Assembly: GCF_904849725.1 (NCBI RefSeq)
Contig: NC_058524.1
Coordinates: 508,632,263-508,696,262 of the forward strand
From: Hordeum vulgare subsp. vulgare
Taxonomy: Eukaryota; Streptophyta; Magnoliopsida; Poales; Poaceae
Length of the DNA stretch: 64,000 nucleotides
Direction: 5' to 3'
Made by a program: the position numbers and the translations under genes. Shown piece after piece: positions 1-13,303 of the stretch (position 1 is the stretch's first letter; every line of letters begins with the position of its first letter). The notes under the pieces are model-generated. The model saw only the letters and a program-made list of their open reading frames with translations, ran no database searches and had not been told where the DNA came from.

Positions 1-2645
1 ATTTACCATCATCGTCCGTCTTCCTTTTAAAAACCCATCTGTACCTAACAGCCTTACGACCATCAAGTAGTTCTTACAAAGTCTACACTTTGTTTTCATA
101 CATGGCTCATGTCTCGAATTTCATGGCCATCAGCTATTCGCCAGAATCCGGGCCCACCATCGCTTCTCCATATCTTGCAGGTTCATTGTTGACCAACAAC
201 ATGACCTCCAAGACAGGATTACATACTACTCTGGAGCAGTACGTTTCCTTGTCGACCTACGAGGTTTGGTAGTAACTTGATCCGAAGGTTTATGATCACC
301 ATCAACACCTTTCCATTTCAACTAGTGTAGGTGCCATAGGAACATCTTCCTGCGCCCTGCTACTCATTGAAGTGACGATTCAATAACCTTATCAAGTTTC
401 CACTATCCTCCCACTCAATTCTTTCGAAAGAAACTTTTTTCGAGAAAGGACCCGTTTCCTGAAACAAACACTTTGCTTTTGGAACTGAGATAGGAGGAAT
501 ACCCAACTATTTTGGGTATCCTATGAATATGCATTTATCTTCTTTGGGTTCGAGCTTATCAGGCTGAAACTTTTTCACATAAGCGTCGCAGCCCCAAACT
601 TTTAAGAAACGACACCCTAGATTTCTCCAAACCATAGTTCATATGGTGTCATCTCAATAGAAATACGTGGTGCCCTATTTAAAGTGAATGTGGTTGTCTG
701 TAATGCCTAACCCAAAAATGATAGTGGTAATTCGATAAGAGACATCATAGTACACACCATATACAATAGGGTGCAGCTACGACGTTCGGACACACCATCA
801 CTCTATGGTGTTCCAGGTGGCATGAGTTGTGAAACAATTTTCACATTGTCTTAAATGTTTACCAAACTCGTAACTCAGATATATATTTACCTCCATGATC
901 ACATCGTAGACATATTATCCTCTTGTCACGATGTTCTTCAACTTCACTCTGAAATTGCTTGAACTTTTCAATATTTCAAACTTTGTGATTCATCAAGCAA
1001 ATACACGTGTATCTACTTAAATCATCAATGCAGTAAGAACATAGCGATATCCACTACGTGCCTCGACACTTATTAGACTGCATACATCAAAATTTATTAT
1101 TTCCAACAAGTCACTTGCTCGTTCCATCTCACTGAAAATGAGGCCTTCAGTCATCTTGCTCATGTGGCATGATTTGCATGTCTCAAGTGATTCAAAATCA
1201 AGTGAGTCTAAATGATCCATCTGCATGGAGTTTCTTCATGCGTTTACACCAATAGACATGGTTCACATGTCTCAAACGATTCAAAAACGAGTGAGTCCAA
1301 AGATCCATCAGCATGGAGCTTCTTCATGCGTTTTATCCCAATATGACTCAAGGGGAAGTGCCACAAGTAACTATCATTACTAATTTGTATCTTTTGGCAT
1401 CAATATTATGAACATGTGTATCACTACGATCGAGATTCAATAAACCATTCATATTAGGTGCATGACCATTAAAGGTATTATTCAAGGAAACAGAGTAACC
1501 ATTATTCTCTTTAAATGAATAACCATATTGCAATAAACACGATCTGATCATGTCTATGCTCAACGCAAACACCAAATAACAATTATTTATGTTCAACACT
1601 AATCCCGATGGTAGAGGGAGCGTGCGTTGTTTGATCCCATCAACCTTGGAATTACTTCCAACACACATCGTCACCTCACCCTTGCTAGTATCCGTTTATT
1701 CCGTAGCTATAATTTCGAGTTACTATCACTTTAGTAACTGAACCAGTATCTAATACCCCGATGCTACTAGGAGTACTAGTAAGGTACACTTCAATATCAT
1801 GTATATCCAATATACTTTTGTCGACTTTGCCAGCCTTCTTATCTACCAAGTATCTAGGGTATTTACGCTTCAGTGATCGTTCCCCTTATAACAGACGCAC
1901 TTAGTTTCAAGTTTGGGTTCAGCCTTGGGTTTCTTTTATAGAGCAGCAACTGGTTTGCCACTCATGAAGTATCCCTTCTTGCCCTTGCCCTTCTTGAAAC
2001 TTGTGGTTTCACTAACCATCAACAATTGATGATCCTACTTGATTTCTACTTTCACGGTGTCAAACATCACGAATAACTCAGGGATCATGATCTCTGTCCC
2101 TGACATGTTATAGTTCATCATGAAGCTTAGTAGCTTGGTGGCAGTGTCTTTGGAGAACTATGTCAATCACTATGTTATTTGGAAGATCAACTCACACTTG
2201 ATTCAAGGGATTGTAGTACCCACACAATCTGAGCACATGCTCAACGATTGAGCTTTTCTCCCTTACTTTGTAGGACAAAAATCTTGTCGGAGGTCTCATA
2301 CCTCTCAACGGAGGCACAAGCCTGAAATCCCAATTTCAGCTCTTGAAACATCTCATATGTTCCGTGACGTTCAAAACGTCTTTGGCGCCTAAATTCAAGT
2401 TGTTAAGCATTACACACTGAACTATCACATAGTCATAAAAAGTGTATGTCAGATGTTCGCAACATCCACAGACGACGGTCGGAGGGTAGCACATCGAGTA
2501 GTGCATTAAGGACATAAGCCTTCTGTGCATCAATGAGGACAATCCTCAGTTTACGGACCCAATACAAATAATTGCTACTAGCATCTTTGAACTAAGTTTT
2601 CTCTAGGAACATATCAAAAACAGTGGAGCTACAACGCGAGCTACA
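1..2645 (-). pseudogene. Copia gag-pol remnant
   Basis: This is the decayed coding region of the Copia element. A fragment at 1017-1226 reads like the integrase region (DSLDFESLETCKSC, then MERASDLLEII) and matches the same part of the polyprotein at 45078-47813. A fragment at 1348-1674 matches the segment between protease and integrase. A gag-like stretch lies near 2336-2542. The gag start codon expected near 2640 is not visible. Frames change repeatedly and stops are common, so no functional product is expected. Confidence 0.85.
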
Positions 2646-3860
2646 ACATAATTTGCAAAGACATATTGACTATGTTCATGGTCAAAAGTTAAATTAATCA
2701 TATTACTAAAGAACTCCCACTCAAATTGACATCCATCTACTCATTCGAGTGACACATGATCCAAATTCACTAACTCAAGTCCGATCATCACGTGAATTGA
2801 CTTAGCTTCAATGGTGAACATCTCTATGTTGATCATATCTACTATATGACTCGTGTTTGACCTTTTGGTATATTGTGTTTCGAGGGCATGTCTGTACATG
2901 CTAGGCTTGTCAAGTTTAACCCGAGTGTTCCGCATGTGCAACTGTTTTGGACCCGTTGTATGTGAACGTAGAGTCTATCACACCCGATCATCACGTGGTG
3001 TCTCGAAATGACGAACTGTCGCTATGGTGCACACTCGGGGAGAACACAATTTTATCTTGAAATTTTAGTGAGGGATCACCTTATAATGCTACCATTGTCC
3101 TAAGAAAAATAAGGCGCATAAAAGGATTAACATCACACGCAAATCATAAGTGACATGATATGGCCATGAACTTGTGCTTCTTGATCTCCATCACCAAAGC
3201 ACCAGCATGATCTCCATCGTCACCGGCACCACACCATGATCTCCATCATTGTGCTGCCGTCAAGGTTGCCGCACCACCTATGTTGTTACTACTAAAGCTA
3301 CTGAACTAGCAATAAATTAAAGCATCACCAGGCGCAAAATAATTAAAGACAACCCTATGGCTCCTGTCGGTTGCCGTAGCATCGACGTGGAAGTCTATAT
3401 TTAACTACTACAACATGATCATCTCATACATGAAATATATCATATCACATATTTGGCCATATCACATCACAACATACCCTACAAAAACAAGTTAGGCATC
3501 CTCTAATTTTTTGTTGCATGTTTTACGTGGCTGCTATGGGTATCTAGCATGATCGCATCTTATGCAAAACCACAACAGTGATACATAAGTTGCTATTTAA
3601 ACTTCTTCAAGGACCGCCTCTGTCAAACCCGATTCAACTAAAGTAGGAGAAACAAACACCCGCTAGCCATCTTTATGCAACAAGTTGCATGTTAGTCGAT
3701 GGTACCGATCTCTCGTAAGCGTACGACTAATGTTGGTGTGGGCTGCTTCATCCAACAATACTGCCGAATCAAGAAAAAACTAAGCAGGGAAGCAATCTGA
3801 ATATCAACACCCACAAACTCCTTTGTGTTCTACTCGATATGTAATCTACGCATAGACCTT

Positions 3861-3873
3861 GCTCATGATGCCA
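3861..3873 (-). other. Primer-binding site of the degenerate Copia element
   Basis: Read on the minus strand it is TGGCATCATGAGC, one base after the LTR end. It is identical to the site at 43824-43836 and similar to the complement of the initiator tRNA-Met 3' end. Confidence 0.6.
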
Positions 3874-3874
3874 C

Positions 3875-5660
3875 TGTTGGGGAACATTGCATGGGAAACA
3901 AAAAATTTCCTACGCGCACACAAGATCTATCCATGGTGATGACCATCTACGAGAGGGAAGCGTGCATCTACATACCCTTGTAGATCTCTAAGCGGAAGCG
4001 TATATAACGCGGTTGATGTAGTGGAACATCTTGGCGATCCAAATCACAGTCCGTCCCGCGATCTCATCACGATCCGTCCCGCGATCCCACCACGATCCAT
4101 CCCGATCTAGTGCTGAACGGACGACACCTCCACATTCAGCACACGTACAATTCGATGACGATATCCGCCTTCTTTATCCATCCAACACGACGGCGTGGTG
4201 GTGATGGTGGTGAACTAATCCAGCAGGGCTTCACCAAGCTCTACTGAACTAATCTAGAGGAGAAAACGACCTAGAGAGAGAGAGAGGGGCAAGCACGTGG
4301 TTTATTAGGGTTAGGGTTGCCCTCGAATGCTCTAGTATATATAGGAGGGAGGGAGGGAGGGGAGGAGGCAGCCTCAAAACCATCAAAGGGTCCGGCCGAA
4401 GTGGAGGAGGTGGAAGAGTCCACCTCCAATCCTACTCCTAGTAGGATTCCTCCCTTCCCCACTTCGGTTTCTTTCCTTCTTTTGGGGTTTTTTCTTCTCC
4501 CACCTCTTGGCCGCATGGGCCCTTTCAGGCTGGCTTGGCCAGACCACTAAGGGATGGTGTGCCACCCCTAAAGCCCATGTAGCCTCCTCGCGTGAGTGAC
4601 CCCTCCCGATGGCCATCCCGGCATTCCCGGTACACTACCGAAAATACCCGAAACTTTTTTCGGTGACCAAAATGGAACTTCCTATATATCAATCTTTACC
4701 TCCGGACCATTCCGGAGCTCCTCATGACATTCGTGATCGCATCCGAGACTCCGAACAACCTTAGGTCACCAACATACATCACTCAATTATACCGAAACGT
4801 CACCGAATCTTAAGTGTGCACACCCTGCGGTTTCGAGAACTATGTAGACATGACCTGAGACATTCTCCGGTCAATAACCAATAGCGGGACCTAGATGTCC
4901 ATGTTGGCTCCTACAAATTATACGAAGATCTTTATTGGTCGACCTCTATGTCAAGGATTCAGTTAATCCCGTATGCTATTCCCTTTGTCCATCGGTATAT
5001 GTTACCTGCCCGAGATTCGATCGTCGGTATCTCTATACCTAGCTCAATCTCATTACCAGCAAGTCTCTTTACTCGTTCCGTAATACAAGATCATGTGACT
5101 AATTCCTTAGTCACATTTCTTGCAAGGCTTGTTGTGATGTTGCATTACCGAGTGGGCCTTGAGATAGATATCCATCACATGGAGTGACAAATCCCAGCCT
5201 TGATTCACGCCAACCCAACAGACACTTTCGGAGATACCTGTAGAGTACCTTTATAGTCACCAGTTACGTTGTGTCGTTTGATACACACAAGGTATTCGTC
5301 CGGGAGTTGCATGATCTCATGGTCACAGGAACAGTTACTTTGACATGCAGAAAACAATAGCAATAAACTGACACGATCATATGCTACGTTCATAGTTTGG
5401 GTCTTGTCCATCACATCATTCTCCTAATGATGTGATCCCGTTATCAAATGACATATCATGTCTATGGTCATGAAACCTTGACCATCTTTGATCAACGATC
5501 TAGTCCTTCATAGGCTCACTAGGGACAGTGTGTTATGTATCCACACGTGTATTTGAGTTTCCAATCAATACAGTTCTAGCATGGATAATAAACGATTATC
5601 ATGAACAAGGAAATATAATAATAACCAATTTATTATTTCTTCTAGGGCATATTTCCAACA
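3875..5660 (-). repeat. 5' LTR of degenerate Copia element
   Basis: On the minus strand the LTR starts TGTTGGAAATATGCCC (right edge) and ends in CCCCAACA (left edge). Its length is 1786 bp, against 1821 and 1823 bp for the LTRs at 42002 and 49111. A purine/pyrimidine-rich segment with a TATATATA stretch lies near 4340. The LTR is clearly diverged from the intact Angela LTRs. Confidence 0.9.
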
Positions 5661-6720
5661 CAGTCGAGGTAGATCTTCATGAAGTAGGAGATCTTCTTCC
5701 ACTTGCAAACTCCTTGGTTTAACTTCATAAGATTTGGAGGCTCTGAAGTGACACCTAACCAATCTAGGAGACATCCTCACCAAAAGGTAATATATGTATG
5801 ATAGCCTCCTCAACACTCAATCACTCTCCCAGAAAATTTCACTATTTGGTAGGACAAAGGATTGGAGTGGAAAGCAAGTAGGGAGGCTAGAAATCAAGGA
5901 TCAAAGATTGGAGTAGAATCCCCTTGATTTCAACACAAGTGTAGGTGGTCTCTCTTAGAAAATGGATATCGAAAGTGGTAGCTTCGTCTTGGTTGCTCTC
6001 TCAGCTGGTGTAGTGGGTGGGGTATATATAGTCACCACCAAAAACCTAAGTGTTATACACCTTTATGCACAACCGAGTCAACCATGTGGAATCAGTCGGT
6101 TAAACCGACTACTCCAAAAAAGTCCGAACTTTAGGCTTTTCGATGAGACAGGATGAAACAACTCAGTGGGACCAATGGTTCATTACCTGAGCACCTTCCA
6201 TACTTCACAGGGACCAATTGAAACCACTCGAATATTCCGAGATGAAATCAATAGGTAATAGAAGGTTGGGATGTGCTCTTTAGTAAGACCGAATGGCCAT
6301 CTCGGTGAGACCAAGGTGATAGGGTTTAGGAAGTGGCTCTATAAAGTGTAACTCGATGAGTCCGGGGTCGATGGTTTGGTGGGACGAGGTTAGACTTTAG
6401 GGTTTTGGGTAGATAACAGTGTGAGGGTGTGTCAGAGGGGTTTGGAGCAATATCTCTAAGCACTTGAGCAAATGATTTGTGATCAAAATCTCATTCCCTT
6501 TTAATAGTTTTGACTTTTTATGAAATTAATGTGATCTTGGACCACTCAACCAAAAATGTAGAGTCTTGAAGCTTTGACGATGTTTGCCATTTGCATTTTG
6601 AGGGGTCCACATATCCATCCAATAACAATACTTACAGTAAAATTTACCCAAAATATTCTTTGAGTAACATTAGTTCAGTGATATATATGTTATTATTAAT
6701 TATCAAAACCACCCGGGGAT
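5661..6720. repeat. Copy X of a DNA-transposon-like repeat (partial)
   Basis: Non-coding DNA that matches, in the same order, pieces of copy Y at 7100-7235, 24953-25190, 32413-32440 and 35280-35600. The shared landmarks are the CTCCTCAACACTCAATCACT segment (5797), the GGGGTATATATAG segment (6018), motifs of the form CGGTGAGACC (6170-6380) and the AATGTAGAGTCTTGAAG segment (6555). The short CGGTGnGACCGA motifs in both orientations are typical of CACTA-like subterminal arrays, but I could not find a CACTA terminus, so the class stays open. The left end is lost at the Copia LTR. Confidence 0.55.
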
Positions 6721-7235
6721 TATATAGGATCCGAAGTATGTCTAGAAGGGGGGTGATCAGATTACTTGACCAAATAAAAACTTAACCTTTTCCCAATTTT
6801 TATCGATTGGCAAGTTTTAACAATTAACAATTTACCAAGTCTAGCACACCTTACACAGAAAGTAAAGACATGTAAGTACAAGTAGAGGGTAGGGATAGGA
6901 AGGTCAAGCGTAATTAAGACACGATGATGTTTTGCGTGGTTCCGATAGGTGGTGCTATCGTATGTCCACGTTGATGGAGACTTCAACCCACGGAAGGTAA
7001 CGGCTGCGGAGTCCACGGAGGGCTCCATCCACAAAGGTTCCATGAAGAAGCATCCTTGTCTATTCTACCATGGCTTACATCCACGAAGGACTATCCTCAC
7101 TTGGGGTATCCTTGCAAACTTCTTGGTTAAACTCCACACGATTTGGAGGCTCCCAAGCGACACCTAACCAATCTAGGAGACACCACTCTCCAAAAGGTAA
7201 TAGATGTGGTATAAATGATGAACTCCTTTGCTCTT

Positions 7236-8761
7236 TGATGACCCACAAGTATAGGGGATCAATCGTAGTCCTTTCAATAAGTAAGAGTGTTGAAACCAAC
7301 GAGGAGCAGAAGGCTCTGATAAACAGATTTCAATAAGGTAATAACTGCAAGCACTGAAGGTAGCGGTAACAAGTGATTGTGTAGCGAGGTGAAACGTAGC
7401 AAGCAAAGAGTAACAAGTAACAAGTAGTAGAAACGGTGCAGCAAGTGGCCCAATCCCTTTTGTAGCAAGGGACAAGCCTGAACAAAGTCTTATAGGAGGA
7501 AAAACGCTCCTGAGGACACACGGGAATTTCTGTCATGCTAGTTTCATCATGTTCATATGATTCGCGTTCGTTACTTTGATAGTTTGATATGTGGGTGGAC
7601 CGGCGCTTGGGTACTGCCCTTACTTGGACAAGCATCCCACTTATGATTAACCTCTCTCGCAAGCATCCGCAACTACAAAAGAAGAATTAAGACAAAGTCT
7701 AACCATAGCATTAAACTAGTGGATCCAAATCAGCCCCTCACGAAGCAGCGCATAAACTGGGGTTTAAGCTTCTGTCACTCCAGCAACCCATCATCTACTT
7801 ACTACTTCCCAATGCATTCCTCTAGGCCCAAATATGGTGAAGTGTTATGTAGTCGACGTTCACATAACACCACTAGAGGAAAAACAACATACATCATATC
7901 AAAATACCGAACGAATATCAAATTCACATGACTATTATCAGCATGACTTATCCCATGTACTCAGGAACAAAAGTAACTACTCACAAGACATAATCATAAT
8001 CATGACTAGAGGTGTAATGAATAGCACCAAGGATCTGAACATAAACTCTTCCACCAAGTAATCCAACAAGCATCAACTACAAGGAGTAATCAACACTACT
8101 AGCAACCTTACAAGTACCAATCGGAGTTGCGAGACGAAGATTGGTTACAAGAGATGAACTAGGGATTGGAGAGGAGATGGTGCTGATGAAGATGTTGATG
8201 AAGATGCCTCCCCTCCGACGAGAGGAGTGTTGGTGATGACGATGGCGACGATTCCAGCCTCCGGGAGGGAAATTTCCCCGGCAGGATCGTCCTGCCGGAG
8301 CTCTAGATTGGATCTGCTCAAGTTCCGCCTCGTGGCGGCGGCGAAACCATGAAAAAGCTCCCGTATGATTTTTTCCAGGTCAGGACGCATCATATAGCAA
8401 CAGAGGGGGGCTAGTGGGCCTTCAGGCAGCCCACAAGCCTACCCTGCGCCACCAGGGGGGTGGTGGCGGTGGGCAAGCTTGTGGGCCCTGATGGCCCCCC
8501 TCCGGTAGTTCTTTCGCCCAGTATTTTTAATATATTCCGGAAAAATCCCATGTAAATTTTCAGGGCATTTGGAGATGTGCAGAATAGTGGACTAGGATTG
8601 CTCCTTTTCCAGTCCAGAATTCCAGCTGCCTGAATTCTCCCTCTTCAAATAATCCTTGCAAAATAAGAGAGAAAAGGCATAAATATGGTACCACAAGTAA
8701 TATAACAGCCCAAAAAGCAATAAATATCAACATGAAAGCATGATGCAAAATGGACGTATCA
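7236..8761 (-). repeat. 3' LTR of the Athila-like element
   Basis: This 1526-bp LTR is the partner of 23439-24947. By eye the two are about 97% identical; the right copy lacks about 18 bp present here near 7450-7467 and both carry scattered substitutions. A purine tract on the minus strand (8762-8775, CTTGGAGGAGT) sits directly upstream of this LTR in element orientation and serves as the polypurine tract. Confidence 0.9.
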
Positions 8762-10078
8762 ACTCCTCCAAGCTTAGACCTCGTTTGTCCTCAAGCGAAA
8801 ACCAAGTTCCATAAACATGTCCACATGTTTGGGGACGAAGGTGTGAATAAAACATAATACGGACATGAGGGCATCATGATCACACATAGAACAACAATAT
8901 ATCATAAAGATTCTTATGGGAAAGTAATAATTCCTTCACAAAGCAAAGCATGAAGCAAAAACCTTACCGAGAAGTAACCAACAATACTCCATAGTCATTG
9001 AAGCAATTGCAGTTTATCACAACATCAGAAAGAGTCAAATAAGAGCTTGTAAGGCAAACCCACATACTCAATCATCTCTTTCGTTTTCCACAATTGTTAC
9101 AACTCACGTGGTACTCATGGTGTCAAAGTTTCAGCTGGACACAAAGGAAGATAGGGGCTTATAGTTTTGCCTCCCAACGGTTTACCTCAAGGGTAAAGTC
9201 AACAATAATAAAGCATGAGTACTCAACTCCAAGTTGATATATGAATATAGATCTTTCCCAAGCATGTGACGGTAGCCAAGACAAAGGAAAAAAGGGAATT
9301 GGTGATGATCACCATGACTCTTACAAGGGTAAAAAGTAAAGGTACAAGATAGGCCCTTCGCAGAGGGAAGCAGAGGTTGTCATGCGCTTTTGAGGTTTGA
9401 ATGCGTGTCCTCTTAGTGCGGAGGAACGTCACTTTATATTGCCTCCTGTGATAAAGAACTTTATTCTGCAGTCTGTCGCTTTTATGTCTTCCTCATCACA
9501 TGTTCGTACAAAGCTTATTTTCCACACACTAATAGATCATACATATTAGAGAGAAATTTTTATTGCTTGCACCGATGACAACTTACTTGAAGGATCTTAT
9601 TCAATCCATAGGTAGGTATGGTGGACTCTCATAGCAAAACTGGGTTGGAGGTTTATGGATGCACAATTAGTATCTCTACTTGGTGCGGGAGTTTTGGCTA
9701 ATATGAGGTGGAAGCAATCGTCACATGCTAAGGGATCTCTAATCATATAACATTGTTTGGAACTAAGCAAACACAATTCATTATGTTGTCTTCCTTGTCC
9801 AACATCTACTCCTACGCATGTAATAGTTTGGTGAGTGCTCACAATTGTAAAAAGTGTCTAAGATGATATATTTATATGTGAACCTCTCTTTCCTTATTAT
9901 TTCTTATTAATTGCAACAATGACTAATGTCTGTGTTGATTTATTCTCAACAAGTTTCAATCATCATACGTGTCATATGTGAAGTTATCACTTTCCATAAG
10001 ATCGTCTTATGATCTTTCATGCTATCGTTCTTTTCATACTCTTTGATCATGGCACAAAGCAAAGCCCTTGACTAATAC
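8762..10078 (-). other. 3' non-coding region of the Athila-like element
   Basis: Lies between the polypurine tract and the nested element at 10079. No ORF of note on either strand. Position and flanks make it the long untranslated part typical of Athila-like elements downstream of pol. I see no recognisable env-like membrane protein in it. Confidence 0.6.
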
Positions 10079-13000
10079 TGTAGCGACCCGACTCAATACG
10101 AGTCAAGCCTCTGGTGTTTCCGTACCATCCCAAGATCATGCTGGTACACACTCAGTACATCAATGTATATATCAAGAGTTCAATCACACATCTTTATTAA
10201 TCGAAATCTCATAACGAGTACTTTATTACAATAATGAATTACAATAAAGTGGCTGAAGGCCATCTTATGAGATATCTAATGAAGACTAGCGGAAGCATCC
10301 GGTAGACGAGTCCATCCGACTCCAGGGCATGTCGTTGAGCGTAGATCGTAGCCTCACTCTTGGTCGGAAAAGTACTCTGCAACATGATACGTTGCAGCCG
10401 TGTAGGTCAGCATATGGAATATGCCGGCAAGTCATCAAAGAGAGGGGTAAAATAATAACCAACTATCTCTACATGCATATTTGGCAGGTGGGGCTATAAG
10501 TTTTGCATAAAGCCAATTTTCTCCTACAACAAGAGGGGCTGAAAGGAAAATATTACTACATTGCTTGTTGTTAGCGAGATGGTTCCGCCAACCAATTCTC
10601 GTACCCGAGTTGTTGTTAATTCCCACATCATTATTAAGTTGTGTCGAGAGTTCAGGGAAATTTCAATGCCTTCGGCTCAAGTTGTCCATGACCGTGGACA
10701 CGGCTAATCGATTAGGTTGGGCACTCTACAGAGTTTTGCACACGTTCCCCACAAGATTTGATCGCCTCCGAGTATGTCCTCGCACTTCAGGGTGTTTGGA
10801 GACCGAATGATCAAAACATGGTCTTTCAACGGGTCCCTCTGAATCCCTGTCGGTGCCCATCCATTCCTACCGTTCTTCTACATCTGCTAGCACCGTCTGT
10901 CCAGAGTCGCCGCGTTGTCCAACCAAGCCAGAGCCCATAATGACTTGAGGCTGTGCAGGTAAGCCTTGGGTCTTGAAGCCTTCGTCCGTCTCTTCGAGCC
11001 TGGGTGAAGCTTTCGCAAGATGTCATGGCCGTCTCCAGCATCCCGGGGTCGTCCACTGGTTTCTCCAGGGAGCCCGTCAAACCGTCCTTCACCCAGAGTT
11101 GCATTTCTTCACGGGTTCTTGAAAATCTTGTCTTAACCGGTCTTGGTTATTTCATCATCCTCGCATCACTCGTGTTATGCACTCAACCAAAATTCCATCT
11201 ACTCAAGCATAGCCATATGAAATTGTCGTCCCGGGCCCAGTATCGGGGTTGTTGTGTGCCTACCACATGATACTACAAGCTATACTAAAATTTCCAAGTA
11301 CCTACGCAGCATGCAATTTGGGCAAAGAAAGGTGAAACTACCATGCATAGAAAAACATAGGAGATAGTATGATCAAAATGACTTGCCTTGATGATAGTTG
11401 TCTTGATCGAGCGCTTCTAAGTAACAAGCTTCGCACTCCGGGTGATCTACCGATACAAACAAATACACACCATAAGCACTACAATCATCAACAAGTAAAA
11501 TAACATCGCAAGTATAAAGTAGCTATGGCCTAAGTGAAAGAATTCACTACACCTCACTAAGGCAGAAATTGTTTCTGTTAAAACCCCAAGTAAAAATATT
11601 TAAAAAATTTGAAACTTATCCCACAGTAAGATATAATCACTAGGAAGCAGTATCAAAAAAATCAAATAAAAATCATTTTTAAACTCCTGGAATAAGCAAA
11701 ACAAGGTTTAAACTAAATCTGATCTAATTCAAATTTGCATTTTTCAAACATAGACAAATTATATGTTTTTAAAACTACAGGAAAATTGTGATCTACTGGA
11801 ACAAGTTTCAACTCCATTGGAGTTATGGATCAAAAATTATGGAGGAAACAAGATTGAAACTCTCTCTGTTTTTGAATTAAAACTAAAAACAGAGTAAATT
11901 AACTAGCACACGGGAGGGGGTATGTGGTGCTCTCTGATTGGTTGGAAGGGTGTGCGCTGCGGTGCTCTCTAGCAAACGGCCGCTATTTAGATAAAATCTC
12001 TCGGCTAAAAGTAATTGAGGTAAAAACCGGCTCGGTTTTTAACTATAAACCGAAGGGGTACGGGGTTCTAATCTCAAGCGTAGATCTACGATCTAACGGC
12101 TACAGGGGGGGAGATGGGAGTACTCACAGCGGCAGCAACTCCGGCGAGACTCCGGCGATGGCCGAGGCGGAGCTGGCGATGGGGAGGAGCTCCGGGGGTC
12201 TCCGGCGAGGCCTGCAGAGTCGAGGAGATGACGGCGGTCCTCCTCCGGCGGTTGGTGGCGGTGGGGAGGCAGTTCGGGAGCGGGGAAGGAGCAGCAGGGC
12301 GCCGGGGCCTCGGTCAAAGCTCGGCTCCGACGATCTCGGGCAGGGGCGGCGGAGCTTGGGCAGGGCGGCGGCGAGGGGGAACGGGGCGAGGAGGGGGCTG
12401 GGGTGCGGGTTTTATAGGGGGGAGAGGGGGCATAAAGGGGAAGGGAATCGGGGCCGGCGAGGCAAGTCTGGCGATGGTGGCCGATCGGGTGAGAGAAGGA
12501 AGGAGAGAGGAGAGAGAGAAGGAAAGGGAGGGAGAAGACCGGCTAGGGGTCGGGGTCGGACGCGGGCCCCACTCGGCAGAGAGAGAGAGGGGGAGCGCGC
12601 AGGCTCGGTCGACCGGATCCTAAGGGATTCGGTCCGGCTAAGGGGGGATTGGGCCGGCAGGGTTATAAAACGCCCAGGGCGCTTTCCAAATAAGAAAAAA
12701 ACATTCCCGATTTTAGATTTTTAATAAAACAGAAACTAAAAGGAATAAAAAGGAAACAAAATAAAATAATTAATATAGGGTATTATATACCTAAATTTTT
12801 AGAAAACAATTCCTACTCGTTTATCATTTTTCCAAGACCAAAATAAATACTTTTTAAAAATGTTTTTTAGAAGAACCCATAAAGGTTTTATTTTCTTTTA
12901 TAATTATTTTCTCAATAAAAAATCTAGTTTTCTTGGCTCAAAAATATTTCAAAAAAATGCCCCTAATTTTGGGAGGGTCATTTTCCTCCGCTCTTTCTTG

Positions 13001-13303
13001 CTTGCAAGAATTATTTTCGGGGTATTTCTCAGGGAAGAAAAATAGAGAAGCAAGGGCAAATGTTTGAAAGAATTCAAATGCAAAACTCCGTTCAAATTCT
13101 TTATAGTTGAAGAAGTCATGTTATCTTCTCTCATTGCTTTTAATTGGATGAATTTGAATTAACCGGAGAAGGGGAAAGTCATTTTATTCCCTTTCATTCA
13201 AAAGTTTTGAAATGTTTCAAATTTCACTCAAGCTTCAATCACTCAATCAAACAAACAATCATTCTAATAATTATTTTAACATTCCAAAATTTGGGATGTT
13301 ACA
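10079..13303 (-). repeat. 3' LTR of the gag-only element
   Basis: On the minus strand it starts TGTAACATCCCAAATTTTGG at 13303 and ends GGGTCGCTACA at 10079. The left 625 bp (10079-10703) are nearly identical to 16762-17385. A GC-rich part (12100-12650) follows a TATA box and looks like the transcribed leader. Long ORFs in that part (for example 11924-12724 on the plus strand) are rich in Gly and Arg and are by-products of composition. Confidence 0.75.
12410..12417 (-). promoter_or_regulatory. TATA box of the gag-only element LTR
   Basis: The minus strand reads CTATAAAA, followed downstream (leftwards) by a GC-rich segment. This fits an LTR promoter; inferred from sequence only. Confidence 0.5.

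Larger units (their letters stand above)
1..5660 (-). mobile_element. Angela/BARE-like Ty1/Copia retrotransposon, degenerate, left part outside window
   Basis: The minus strand carries a 5' LTR (3875-5660), a primer-binding-like site next to it, an untranslated leader and then scattered gag, protease, integrase and early reverse transcriptase remnants that resemble the better preserved element at 42002-50933. The window starts inside the reverse transcriptase region, so the rest of pol and the 3' LTR are missing here. The target duplication cannot be tested; the base pairs just outside the LTR are CAGTC (5661-5665). Many stops and indels mark it as an old copy. Confidence 0.9.

Noticed and set aside
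4303..4325. Telomere-like TTAGGG repeats
   Set aside because: Only two imperfect units within an LTR leader; no array.
11924..12724. 266-codon plus-strand ORF rich in Gly/Arg
   Set aside because: It lies in the GC-rich leader part of a minus-strand LTR, overlaps other long frames and has no domain; the length is due to composition.
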